This document shows, in pieces, positions 9,315 to 17,601 of a stretch of 64,000 nucleotides of DNA. A program made the translations under genes and the position numbers. Location of the stretch: positions 62,001 to 126,000 of the forward strand of contig NZ_QNTQ01000014.1 of assembly GCF_003298775.1 (NCBI RefSeq). Direction: 5' to 3'. The DNA comes from Rhodosalinus halophilus. GTDB lineage: Bacteria; Pseudomonadota; Alphaproteobacteria; Rhodobacterales; Rhodobacteraceae. The notes beneath the pieces were generated by a model. The model was given only the letters and a program-made list of their open reading frames with translations. It had not been told where the DNA came from and did no database searches. How positions within the stretch are numbered: position 1 is the first letter of the stretch; each line of letters opens with the position of its first letter.

Positions 9315-9915
9315 GCCTCTTCTCCCACCGCCGCGCCGCGCCCGGAGGCGGCGCGCCTGGGCCGGGCCTCGGCCCCGAAGCTCATGAGCGGCGGGCCGAG
9401 CGCGGCCTCGTCGATGCGCAGGCCGAGTCCGGGGCGATCGTCCACGACGATCCGCCCGCCCTCCACGCGCGCGCTGCCCTCGCCGAGCGAGGCGTCGAAG
9501 TAGTCGCCGTAGTGGCTCGCGTTCAGAAGATGCCGCGGCGCGGTCGAAATGGCCAGATGCGCGACGGCCGAACTCGTGATCTCGCTGCCGAGGACGCATT
9601 CGATGTGCATCACCATGCCAAGCCGCTCGCAGAGTCCGGCACCAGCCGCGCGCCCGTGAGCCCGCCGAAATTCGGCAGCTTGATGCCGACGATGTCGGCG
9701 GTCTGATCCTCCTGCGCCTTGAGCAGCGAACGCAGGTCGTCGATCGACTCGTCGAGCTTCATCGGCAGGTTGGTGTGCAGCCGCACCGAGGGGTTGGTCT
9801 CGTAGCGCGCACAGGGCTCCTCGAGGATGAAGTCGCGCTCGCCGCTGCCGCGCAGGATCGGCATCGCCTCGTGGAAGGTCCATGCGCCGTGCGCGTCCAC
9901 GCAGAGCAGCCGAGG
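9311..9915 (-). pseudogene. Enolase-superfamily (mandelate racemase/muconate-lactonizing type) remnant
   Basis: The C-terminal half of an enolase-superfamily TIM barrel survives. Readable pieces are LCVDAHGAWTFHEAM (metal-ligand Asp strand), FILEEPCARYE (Glu ligand), MKLDESIDD (second Asp strand), VGIKLPNFGG (Lys), then after a frame change LGMVMHIECVLGSEITS and the tail region NASHYGDYFDASLG. The break near 9645 fits loss of one base in what should read ARLV-x-D-LCERLG. Homology ends abruptly near 9915, so the N-terminal cap is missing. The stop overlaps the monooxygenase start. If the missing base were a sequencing error the gene would still be truncated. Confidence 0.75.
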
Positions 9916-10320
9916 AGAGTGCGGGGCGTTGCATCCGCTGTCGGGCGCGCCCGAGTGTTCCGTGGATGTCTTCGTCGCCACGGCGCAGAGCGAGTCCGGC
10001 GCGAGGCTCGAGCCGCTCCTCGATGCGATCAGGGGCGCGGCCGCGGCCATCGAGGCAGGCGCGGCGGAACGGCCCCCAGGCGTCGCTTCGCAGCGATGGA
10101 GCCTGCTCGATCACCGCGACGGAAATGCGCGGGCGGCCCCAGCCCACGTGACGCCATGAGGTACGAAGATGTCGCGGGGAACGACGCATGATCCGAGGTT
10201 TCATGCGGCGCAGGTCCGCGCCGCCCAAGTGGTTAGAAAAAGCCCGCGTCGGGTTGGATCCACAGTCCCGTAAGGGCGGACGGGTGCGCCGGAGGCGGCG
10301 CCGGGAGGTGCCAGGCCTCT
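9916..10320. other. About 400 bases without a recognisable intact gene
   Basis: Between the truncated enolase-type remnant and the THUMP methyltransferase no convincing gene is seen. On the plus strand from about 9955 to 10160 one frame reads coherently (containing SVDVFVATAQSESGARLE and LLDAIRGAAAAIEAG), but I cannot assign it to a family and it has no clear start. It may be another gene fragment brought in at the breakpoint. The last 120 bases before 10321 contain a locally AT-rich patch (GTTAGAAAAAG) and no clear terminator. Confidence 0.4.
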
Positions 10321-11415
10321 CTAGATGGCGCCCCGATGGAGCCGCACCTTGAGGCCGCCGTGCGGCACCGGCGGGCCAGCGTCCAGCGAAAGTCCCGTCG
10401 CCTGCGCCAGGGCGGGAACGGAGGTCACTATGCCCACGCGCCAGCCGGCGAAACGGTCGCGCAGTACTGCGCCGAAGGCGCCGTAGAGCGCGTAGAGGGC
10501 CTTCCTGTCTCCCACGCGTCCGCCATAGGGCGGATTGGCGATCACGAGGCCAGGCGACCCCTCGGGCGGCGTCAGGTCGCTGACGGCGGCCCGGGCGAAG
10601 GCGCAGCTGTCCGCCACGCCGGCGCGCTCGGCGTTCTCGGCTGCCGTTCGCACCGCGCCCGCGTCCCTGTCGAAGCCCTTGAAGCGCAGCCTCGTCGTTC
10701 CGCGGCCGTGCGCCGCCTTCATCGCGTCCCAGGCGCGCGCGTCGAAGCTGGCGAGCTGCTCGAAGGCGAAGGACCGCGACCGACCGGGCGCGAGGCCCAG
10801 GGCCATCTCCGCCGCCTCGATCACGAAGGTGCCCGAGCCGCACATCGGGTCCACCACGGGCTCGGTGCCCCTGTAGCCGCAGGCGCGCAGAAAGAGCGCG
10901 GCCAGGGTCTCGCGCAGGGGGGCCTTGCCCACGGCCTGCTTGTGCCCGCGCTGGTGCAGCGGCGCGCCGGAGGTGTCCACGCTGAGGGTGCAGTAGTTGG
11001 CCTCGATCCGCGCCGTGAGCCGTACGCCGCCGTCTCCGACGGGTATGCCTGCCGCCTCGAGCGCGCCGGCGACGCGGGCCGCCGCGGCGCGGTCGTGGTA
11101 GATCTTCGAGCGGCGGCAGACCGCCTCCACCTTCACGGGTACGTCCGGCCGGAATAGCGCGCGCCAGTCCAGCTTGCGTGCCCGCTTGTCGAGCTGCGCG
11201 AGGTGGAAGACGGGAAAGCCCCCGATCCGCGCCAGCACCCGGCTCGCGCCGCGCAGCTCCAGATTCGCGCGCCAGACCTCGGCCCAGCCGCCGCGGAGGG
11301 CCACGCCGCCCGGCTGCACCTGGGGCAGGGGAAAGCCCGCCTCGCGCGCCTCGTCCGCCAGCAGCGGCTCGAGGCCGGGCAGGGTGGCGAGGAAGATCTC
11401 GAAGTCGCCTTGCAT
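10321..11415 (-). CDS. THUMP-domain class I SAM-dependent RNA methyltransferase
   Basis: A 364-residue protein. The N-terminal part (1-165) is a THUMP/ferredoxin-like RNA-binding region beginning FEIFLATLPGLEPLLADEA. The C-terminal part is a Rossmann methyltransferase with motif I-like DPMCGSGTFVIEAAEMALG (about residues 189-207) and the catalytic NPPYGGRVGD, as in N2-guanine RNA methyltransferases. It matches the N-terminal half of RlmL (YcbY), which modifies G2445 of 23S rRNA. Alphaproteobacterial stand-alone versions have this length. rRNA m2G methylation is the likely role; the exact position is inferred. The gene is monocistronic on the minus strand. Confidence 0.85.
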   Translation of the reverse strand: MQGDFEIFLATLPGLEPLLADEAREAGFPLPQVQPGGVALRGGWAEVWRANLELRGASRVLARIGGFPVFHLAQLDKRARKLDWRALFRPDVPVKVEAVCRRSKIYHDRAAAARVAGALEAAGIPVGDGGVRLTARIEANYCTLSVDTSGAPLHQRGHKQAVGKAPLRETLAALFLRACGYRGTEPVVDPMCGSGTFVIEAAEMALGLAPGRSRSFAFEQLASFDARAWDAMKAAHGRGTTRLRFKGFDRDAGAVRTAAENAERAGVADSCAFARAAVSDLTPPEGSPGLVIANPPYGGRVGDRKALYALYGAFGAVLRDRFAGWRVGIVTSVPALAQATGLSLDAGPPVPHGGLKVRLHRGAI

Positions 11416-11572
11416 CGCCTGTCTCTAGTCGGAACCGGGCGCCGGCGCGAGAGCGACGGCGGCCCCTGCTTTGCGTTCCGACGCTGCGACCGGGGACGCT
11501 CATCGCGCCCTTTCGGGCGCTCTTCGCGAGGAGGTCCGTCAGGACCGACGAGCGCCCGCCTCTCTTCGCGCC

Positions 11573-13366
11573 TCACTCTCCAAGCGCGATGCCCTCGCGC
11601 CGCGGATCGGCGCCGCCGCGCAGGCCCTCCGCCCCGGCCGAGATCGCGTGCAGGCCGGAGTTCAGGTCGCGCAGGTTGACCTCGTAGCCCAGCGCCTCGA
11701 GCTCTCCGGCCAGGTCGTCCAGCCCCGCGCCTGCCTCCACGTCATAGGGGCCGAAGCGGTTCACCAGGTGGGGCAGGGCCACCGCCTGCTGCACGTCCAT
11801 GCCCCAGTCGAGATGCGCGATCACGGTCTTCGCCACATAGCCGATGATCCGGCTGCCGCCGGGGCTGCCCACCACCAGCACCGGCGCGCCGTCGCGCAGC
11901 ACGATGGTGGGCGCCATCGAGGACCGCGGCCGCTTGCCCGGCGCCACCGCATTGGCGATGGGCCGCCCCTCGGCATGGGTGCGGAAGGAGAAGTCGGTGA
12001 GCTCGTTGTTGAGCAGGAAGCCGCGCACCATCAGCCGCGCGCCGAAGGCGTTCTCGATGGTCGTGGTCATCGACAGCGCGTTGCCGTAGCGGTCGAGGAT
12101 CGAGATGTGCGAGGTCGAGGGCCGCTCGGGCGACCAGCCCTCGCCCCAGTCGAGCGCGTGGTCGTAGTCCGGGTCGCCCGGCGCCACGCGGTCGTCGGGC
12201 AGGGCCGGCGGCGTGGCGAAGAGCTGCGCCCGCGCGCGCAGATAGTCGGGGTCCAGGAGTCCCTCGGCGGGGACGGGGACGAAATCGCTGTCGGCCATGT
12301 AGCGGCCGCGGTCCGCGAAGGCGAGGCGCGAGGCGTCGCCGATCAGCCGCCAGGCCTCGGCGCGCTCCGGCCCCATCGCGGCCAGGTCGAAGCTTTCCAG
12401 CATCCCCAGGATCTGGCCCACCGTCAGCCCGCCGGACGAGGGCGGCCCCATCCCGCAGACCTCGTGCCCGCGATAGGGGGCGCAGACGGCCGGGCGCTCG
12501 CGTACCTCGTAGAGCGCCAGATCCATCTCGGTCAGAAGGCCGGGATTGCCCGGTGCGGTCTGCACCGTCTCGACGATGTCGGCCGCGATGGGGCCGGTAT
12601 AGATCGCCTCCGCGCCCCCGGCCTGCATCCGCCGCAGCGTGTCGGCGTAAGGTTGATTGCGCAGCACGTCACCTTCGGCGAGCGGCGTGCCGCCGGGCAG
12701 GAAATAGTCGCGCGTGGACTGAAAGCGCCCCAGCCGCTCGGCGTCGGCCGCAACCAGCGCCGCCATACGCGCCGAGACGGCGAAGCCGTCCTCGGCCAGC
12801 CGGATCGCGGGGTCGAGGAGCGGCGCCCAGGCCAGCCGCCCCCAGCGCCGGTGCGCGGCCTCCATCAGCGCGGGCGTGCCCGGCGTGCCGACCGACCGGC
12901 CGCCGACGACGGCCTCGAAAAAGCCCAGCGGATCGCCCGCCTCGTCGAGGAACAGGGTTGGCGCGGCGTTGAGCGGCGCGGTCTCGCGCCCGTCGAGCGT
13001 GGTGACCTCGCCGGTCGCGCCGTCGTGCCAGACGAGGAAGGCGCCGCCGCCAAGGCCCGAACTCTGTGGCTCGACGAGGCCCAGCACCGCCTGCACCGCC
13101 ACCATCGCGTCCGCCGCGGTGCCGCCCATGCGCAGCACTTCGGCGCCCGCCGAGACGGCGAGCGGATTGGCCGCCGCCACCATCCAGTCGCTCGCCGCGA
13201 CCGGGCGCCCCGCCTCCTTCGCCGCGAGCGCCGCGGAGATCTCTGGCGAGACGGCGGCGAAGCCCGTCTCCGTGGCGGCCTCCGGGGCGACGGCATCGGC
13301 CGCGTCCTGCGCGGGCGCGGCGGTGGCCCAGAGTGCGAGCAGCAGCGCCGAAAGCGTTCGTGTCAT
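11573..13366 (-). CDS. ggt: Gamma-glutamyltransferase (glutathione hydrolase)
   Basis: A 597-residue Ntn-hydrolase precursor. It has a signal peptide (MTRTLSALLLALWATAAPAQ), the large-subunit motif SGLGGGAFLVWHD, and the autoprocessing site PSTSHISI, where Thr418 would become the N-terminal nucleophile of the small subunit. The oxyanion region (PPSSGGLTVGQ) and the C-terminal VGSPGGSRIIGY are present. Cleavage would give subunits of roughly 40 and 19 kDa, as usual. It acts in the periplasm on glutathione and gamma-glutamyl amides. ATG 13366 is preceded by GGAGGA. A REP-like repeat follows on the 5' side. Confidence 0.93.
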   Translation of the reverse strand: MTRTLSALLLALWATAAPAQDAADAVAPEAATETGFAAVSPEISAALAAKEAGRPVAASDWMVAAANPLAVSAGAEVLRMGGTAADAMVAVQAVLGLVEPQSSGLGGGAFLVWHDGATGEVTTLDGRETAPLNAAPTLFLDEAGDPLGFFEAVVGGRSVGTPGTPALMEAAHRRWGRLAWAPLLDPAIRLAEDGFAVSARMAALVAADAERLGRFQSTRDYFLPGGTPLAEGDVLRNQPYADTLRRMQAGGAEAIYTGPIAADIVETVQTAPGNPGLLTEMDLALYEVRERPAVCAPYRGHEVCGMGPPSSGGLTVGQILGMLESFDLAAMGPERAEAWRLIGDASRLAFADRGRYMADSDFVPVPAEGLLDPDYLRARAQLFATPPALPDDRVAPGDPDYDHALDWGEGWSPERPSTSHISILDRYGNALSMTTTIENAFGARLMVRGFLLNNELTDFSFRTHAEGRPIANAVAPGKRPRSSMAPTIVLRDGAPVLVVGSPGGSRIIGYVAKTVIAHLDWGMDVQQAVALPHLVNRFGPYDVEAGAGLDDLAGELEALGYEVNLRDLNSGLHAISAGAEGLRGGADPRREGIALGE

Positions 13367-13485
13367 GACATCCTCCGCGATTTTCAACAGCAATCCTGGC
13401 AACCCCTCTCTCCGCTGTCGCCTGCTGCCCCGCCAGTCGGGGCGCGAGCGTCCGGGGCTCTCCCGCCCGGTGCGCCTCTGTGGCG

Positions 13486-13511
13486 GGTGCGTGCAGAGCA
13501 CGCACCCTACG
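13486..13511. repeat. REP-like palindrome (copy 1 of a family)
   Basis: The sequence GGTGCGTGC-AGA-GCACGCACC is a near-perfect hairpin followed by CTACG. The same unit recurs three times at 53457-53589. It lies in the gap between ggt and the 2-hydroxyacid dehydrogenase, outside any coding region. Confidence 0.7.
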
Positions 13512-13545
13512 GCCCGGACGACAGGTGACGGGTCGGGTCGCCGGG

Positions 13546-14532
13546 TCAGAGCATCGCCGGCACCACCTGATCGGGCGGGCGGTGGCCGTCTGCGAAGGTC
13601 TTGACGTTGAGGATCACCTTCTCGCCCATCTCGATGCGTCCCTCGCGGGTGGCCGAGCCCATATGCGGCAGAAGGACCACGTTCTTCAGTTCGCGCAGGC
13701 GCGGGTTCACGCCGGTGCCGTGCTCGTAGACGTCGAGGCCCGCGCCCGCGATCTCGCCCGCGCGCAGCATCCGGGTGAGCGCGTTCTCGTCGATCACCTC
13801 GCCGCGCGAGGTGTTCACGATCACGGCCTCGGGCTTCATCAGCTTGAGCCGCCGCGCGTTCATCAAATGGAAGGTCGAGGGCGTGTGCGGGCAGTTGATC
13901 GACAGGATATCGACCCGCGCGACCATCTGGTCGAGGCTCTCCCAGTAGCGCGCGCCGAGCTCCTCCTCGATCTCGCGGCGCAGCTGGCGGCGGTTGTGGT
14001 AATGCACCTGGCAGCCGAAGGCGCGGGCGCGGCGCGCCACCGCCTGACCGATCCGGCCCATCCCGAGGATGCCCAGCCGTCGCCCCGCGAGCCGCCCGCC
14101 GAGAAAGGCGGTGGGCGCCCAGCCCTGCCATTCGCCCGACTGCATCGCCGCCAGCCCTTCGGGGATGCGGCGTGTGACGGCGAGGATCAGCGCCATCGCC
14201 ATGTCGGCGGTGTCATCGGTCATCACGCCCGGCGTGTTCGACACGAGAATGCCGCGCTGGCGCGCCGTCTCGACGTCGATGTGATCGACGCCCGCGCCGT
14301 AGTTGGCGATCAGCCGCAGCCGCGGGCCGGCCTGGGCGATGAGCCCTGCGTCGATCCGGTCGGTGATCGTGGGCACCAGCACGTCGGCATCGCGCATCGC
14401 CTGCGCCAGTGCCTCGCGCGACATGGGCGTGTCGTCCTCGCGCAGCCGCACGTCGAAGAGTTCGCCCATCCGCGCCTCCACCGGCTCGGGCAGGCGTCGC
14501 GTCACGACCACAGTCGGGCGCTCCGATGCCAT
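13546..14532 (-). CDS. D-2-hydroxyacid dehydrogenase (glyoxylate/hydroxypyruvate reductase type)
   Basis: A 328-residue NAD(P)-dependent D-2-hydroxyacid dehydrogenase. The nucleotide-binding motif is GILGMGRIGQAVARRARAFG. The catalytic triad is visible as Arg in NTSRGEVID, Glu in GLDVYEHG and His in LLPHMGSAT. The substrate loop IANYGAGVDHIDV is typical of the GyaR/GhrB group. It is a soluble enzyme reducing glyoxylate or hydroxypyruvate, or a related 2-oxoacid. ATG 14532 has a GGAGG-type site (AGGAGGGATC). It is divergent from the SH3 protein at 14653. Confidence 0.87.
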   Translation of the reverse strand: MASERPTVVVTRRLPEPVEARMGELFDVRLREDDTPMSREALAQAMRDADVLVPTITDRIDAGLIAQAGPRLRLIANYGAGVDHIDVETARQRGILVSNTPGVMTDDTADMAMALILAVTRRIPEGLAAMQSGEWQGWAPTAFLGGRLAGRRLGILGMGRIGQAVARRARAFGCQVHYHNRRQLRREIEEELGARYWESLDQMVARVDILSINCPHTPSTFHLMNARRLKLMKPEAVIVNTSRGEVIDENALTRMLRAGEIAGAGLDVYEHGTGVNPRLRELKNVVLLPHMGSATREGRIEMGEKVILNVKTFADGHRPPDQVVPAML

Positions 14533-14652
14533 CTGATCCCTCCTCCTGCTTCCCTCTCCGGGGCGGTGGTGGCACAGTGCCCGGCAAGAGGCCGGGGCAC
14601 AAGAACCCCGCCGCGCGAAAGGCGACCCGAGGCTGTCGAGACAGTGAACCCC

Positions 14653-15150
14653 ATGCGCCGCATCCTTTGCCGGGCCGGTCTGGCGCTCGGTCTTCTGATC
14701 GCCCTTCCCGCCGCCGCGGAGGAGCGGGGGCCTGTTACCAACCTGCCGCTGCCGCGCTACGTCTCGCTCAAGGCGTCCGAGGCCAACGTGCGGCGCGGCC
14801 CCTCGCTCACCCATCGCATAGACTGGGTTTTCGTGCGCCGCGACATGCCGCTGCGCATCACCGCAGAGCATGGCCATTGGCGACGGGTGCAGGACCGCGA
14901 GGGCGCGGGCGGCTGGGTGCATTATTCGCTGCTCTCCGGCGTGCGCACGGTGCTTGTGGAGGAAGATCGCCTGCCGTTGCGCGCCCGCCCGGACGCCCGC
15001 GCGCCGGCCACCGCGCTGCTCGAGGCGGGGGTGATCGCGCGGCTGGGGGATTGTCGGGCGGACTGGTGCCGCCTGACGGCGGGTGGCTACCGCGGCTGGG
15101 CCCGCAAGGCCGGGCTCTGGGGCGTCGCCGCGGATGAGATCCGCGACTGA
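14653..15150 (+). CDS. Periplasmic SH3-domain protein
   Basis: A 165-residue exported protein with a signal peptide (LCRAGLALGLLIALPAAA). Two SH3b-like repeats follow, opening SLKASEANVRRGPSLTHRIDW and LPLRARPDARAPATALLE, each with the W-x-x-V pattern (HWRRVQDREGAGGWVH, DWCRLTAGGYRGWARKAGLWG). Alphaproteobacterial homologues are annotated SH3 domain-containing protein and are thought to bind cell-wall peptides. A GTG three codons earlier (14644) is an alternative start. It is divergent from the hydroxyacid dehydrogenase. Confidence 0.8.
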   Translation: MRRILCRAGLALGLLIALPAAAEERGPVTNLPLPRYVSLKASEANVRRGPSLTHRIDWVFVRRDMPLRITAEHGHWRRVQDREGAGGWVHYSLLSGVRTVLVEEDRLPLRARPDARAPATALLEAGVIARLGDCRADWCRLTAGGYRGWARKAGLWGVAADEIRD

Positions 15151-15205
15151 CCCTGGTCCGGCCTGCGCGATTGACGCGCGGTCGTGTTCGCCGGCTTTCG
15201 CTTGC

Positions 15206-15234
15206 CTGTCACACAACGTTCACCCAACTGTCAT
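15206..15234 (+). promoter_or_regulatory. Pho box (PhoB operator) upstream of ugpBAEC
   Basis: Three seven-base units with an 11-base period: CTGTCAC (15206-15212), CGTTCAC (15217-15223) and CTGTCAT (15228-15234), separated by AC-rich four-base spacers. This is the direct-repeat architecture of PhoB sites, with one full pair plus an extra unit. The site lies about 104 bases before the ugpB start, which fits phosphate-starvation induction of glycerol-3-phosphate uptake. Confidence 0.8.
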
Positions 15235-15337
15235 GGAACGCCACTACCCCCGCCGCCGGGAGCGCGGATGCCGCGCGCCGTCCCGGAACCGGACACGCCC
15301 GCACGGCGACGCGCCGCGGGCACAGGGGAGACCAGAC

Positions 15338-16657
15338 ATGCAGACCAAGACGATTCTCGCGGCGGCCCTTCTGGGCAGCACCGCCATCACCCCCGCGCTC
15401 GCGCAGGAGCGGGCCGAGGTGAACTTCTGGCACGCGATGGGCGGCCAGCTGGGCGAGCGCACGGATGCCTTCGCCACCGAGTTCAACGCGACGCAGGACG
15501 CCTGCCAGGTCAACTCGATCTACAAGGGCAACTACACCGAGACGATGACGCAGGCGATCGCCGCCTTCCGCGCGGGCGAGCAGCCGCATATCGTGCAGGT
15601 CTTCGAGGTGGGCACCGCCACCATGATGTCGGCCGCCGACCGCGGCGCCGTCTACCCGGTCCACCAGCTGATGGAGGATCAGGGCATCGAATTCGACGAG
15701 GCCGACTACCTGCCTGGCGTGATCTCCTACTACTCGGACACCGAGGGCAACCTGCTCTCGCTGCCCTTCAACTCCTCGACCCCGGTGATGTGGGTCAACC
15801 TCGACCTCTTCGAGGAGAACGGCCTCGAGGTGCCGACCACCTGGGACGGCGTGGTCGAGGCGTCGCGCGCGCTGAAAGAGGCCGGCGTGCCCGCGCCCTT
15901 CGGCATGGGCTGGCAGAGCTGGACGATGATCGAGAACTTCTCGGCCTGGCACGACCTGCCGATCGGCACCATGCAGAACGGCTTCGCCGGCCTCGGCACC
16001 GAGCTCACGATCAACAACGAGCATGTCGTCGGGCATATCGAGCGGCTCGCCGAGATGGCCGAAGAGGGCCTCTTCTCCTACGGCGGCCGCCGCGGCGACT
16101 CGCGCCCGCAGTTCGTCAACGGCGAGGCGGCGATGTGGATCAACTCGTCGGCCTACTACGGCGGCTTCGTGGCCGACATCCAGGACTTCGAGTTCACGCA
16201 GGTGCAGATGCCGCTCGACACCTCCGTCGCTGACGAGCCGCAGAACTCGATCATCGGCGGCGCGACGCTCTGGGTTCTGCGGGGCCACGAGGACGACGCC
16301 GAATACGCCTGCACCGCGCAGTTCCTCGACTTCCTGTCGGGCACCGAGCAGCAGGCCGACTGGGCGCAGGCCACCGGCTACGTGCCGATCACCCTGGCCG
16401 CGGCCGAGCTGATGGAAGAGCGCGGCTTCTTCGAGGAGAACCCGGGCACCGACGTGGCGATCACCCAGCTCACGCTGAACGAACCCACCGAGAACAGCCG
16501 CGGGCTGCGCTTCGGCAGCTTCGTGCAGATCCGCGACGTGATCAACGAGGAGCTGGAAGCGGTCTGGTCGGGCGACAAGACCGCGCAGGAGGCACTCGAC
16601 GCCGCCGTCGAGCGCGGCAACGACCTGCTGCGCCGCTTCGAGCAGTCGAACAGCTGA
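15338..16657 (+). CDS. ugpB: sn-glycerol-3-phosphate ABC transporter substrate-binding protein UgpB
   Basis: A 439-residue periplasmic binding protein. It has a signal peptide (ILAAALLGSTAITPALA), then the UgpB-type opening VNFWHAMGGQLGERTD and motifs NSIYKGNYTETMTQAIAAF and IVQVFEVGTATMM, diagnostic for UgpB. The length is usual. ATG 15338 is preceded by AGGGGAG. It is the first gene of a complete ugpBAEC unit under the Pho box at 15206-15234. It captures glycerol-3-phosphate and glycerophosphodiesters in the periplasm. Confidence 0.93.
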   Translation: MQTKTILAAALLGSTAITPALAQERAEVNFWHAMGGQLGERTDAFATEFNATQDACQVNSIYKGNYTETMTQAIAAFRAGEQPHIVQVFEVGTATMMSAADRGAVYPVHQLMEDQGIEFDEADYLPGVISYYSDTEGNLLSLPFNSSTPVMWVNLDLFEENGLEVPTTWDGVVEASRALKEAGVPAPFGMGWQSWTMIENFSAWHDLPIGTMQNGFAGLGTELTINNEHVVGHIERLAEMAEEGLFSYGGRRGDSRPQFVNGEAAMWINSSAYYGGFVADIQDFEFTQVQMPLDTSVADEPQNSIIGGATLWVLRGHEDDAEYACTAQFLDFLSGTEQQADWAQATGYVPITLAAAELMEERGFFEENPGTDVAITQLTLNEPTENSRGLRFGSFVQIRDVINEELEAVWSGDKTAQEALDAAVERGNDLLRRFEQSNS

Positions 16658-16674
16658 GCCGCTGACCTGTCACG

Positions 16675-16701
16675 GCCCGGCCCCCGCCGCGGGGGCCGGG
16701 C
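16675..16701 (+). terminator. GC-rich hairpin between ugpB and ugpA
   Basis: A perfect 11-base stem: GCCCGGCCCCC at 16675-16685 pairs with 16691-16701 around a five-base loop. There is no long T-run (only CCCCTTTG follows). It is best read as an mRNA-stabilising or attenuating stem that raises binding-protein expression above that of the permeases, which is common in such operons. The regulatory role is an inference. Confidence 0.6.
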
Positions 16702-16722
16702 GCCCCTTTGCCCGGAGACTGC

Positions 16723-17601
16723 ATGAAGCGCGTCGTCTTCCGCTCGAAATGGCTGCCCTATGTCCTGCTCGCGCCGCAGATCGCGATCACGCTGATCTTC
16801 TTCTTCTGGCCCGCGCTGCGCGCGATCGAGAGCTCCTTCTTCATCGAGGACGCCTTCGGCTTCGCGCGTGAATTCGTGGCCTTCGAGAACTACGCGCGGC
16901 TCTTCAACGACGCGGGCTATCTCAAGAGCTTCCGCACCACGCTGGTCTTCGGGCTGGGCGTCACCGCGCTTGCCATGTCCATCGCGCTGGTGCTGGCTGT
17001 CGCCGCCAACCGGGTGCTGCAGGCCGCGCTGACCTACCGCACCTTCATCATCTGGCCCTATGCCGTGGCGCCCGCGCTGGCCGGCGTGATCTGGTTCTTC
17101 CTGATGAATCCCACGCTGGGGATCGTCGCCTACTGGCTCGACCTCGCGGGCTACGAGTGGAACCACTACCAGAACGGCGATCAGGCGCTGCTGATGGTGA
17201 CCATCGCCGCCGCCTGGAAGCAGATCAGCTACAACTTCCTGTTCTTCCTCGCAGGCCTCCAGTCGATCCCCAAGTCGATGCTGGAGGCCGCGGCGATCGA
17301 CCGCGCAGGCCCCTGGCGCAGGTTCTGGACGATCACCTTTCCGCTGCTCTCGCCCACCACCTTCTTCCTGCTGGTGATCAATCTTGTCTACGCCTTCTTC
17401 GACACCTTCAGCCTGATCCACGCCACCACCCAGGGCGGACCGGCCGACGCAACCTCGATCCTCGTGCTGCGGGTCTATCAGACCGGCTTCGTGGGGCAGG
17501 ACTATGGTTCCTCGGCCGCGCAGTCGGTGATCCTGATGGGCCTCGTGATCGCGCTGACGGTGGTGCAGTTCCGCTATGTCGAACGCCGGGTGAACTACTG
17601 A
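16723..17601 (+). CDS. ugpA: sn-glycerol-3-phosphate ABC transporter permease UgpA
   Basis: A 292-residue inner-membrane permease with six predicted helices (first LPYVLLAPQIAITLIFFFWPAL). The EAA loop (MLEAAAIDRAGPWRRFWTITFP) docks the ATPase. Close to UgpA/MalF-type permeases. ATG 16723 was chosen for CGGAGA ten bases upstream. The stop overlaps the ugpE start by one base (TGATG), indicating translational coupling. Confidence 0.92.
   Translation: MKRVVFRSKWLPYVLLAPQIAITLIFFFWPALRAIESSFFIEDAFGFAREFVAFENYARLFNDAGYLKSFRTTLVFGLGVTALAMSIALVLAVAANRVLQAALTYRTFIIWPYAVAPALAGVIWFFLMNPTLGIVAYWLDLAGYEWNHYQNGDQALLMVTIAAAWKQISYNFLFFLAGLQSIPKSMLEAAAIDRAGPWRRFWTITFPLLSPTTFFLLVINLVYAFFDTFSLIHATTQGGPADATSILVLRVYQTGFVGQDYGSSAAQSVILMGLVIALTVVQFRYVERRVNY

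Noticed and set aside
10321-11503. Long minus-strand frame continuing from the enolase remnant through the THUMP gene region to 11503
   Set aside because: It is out of frame with the THUMP methyltransferase, whose motifs are clear; only the last 110 codons of the long frame are enolase-like.
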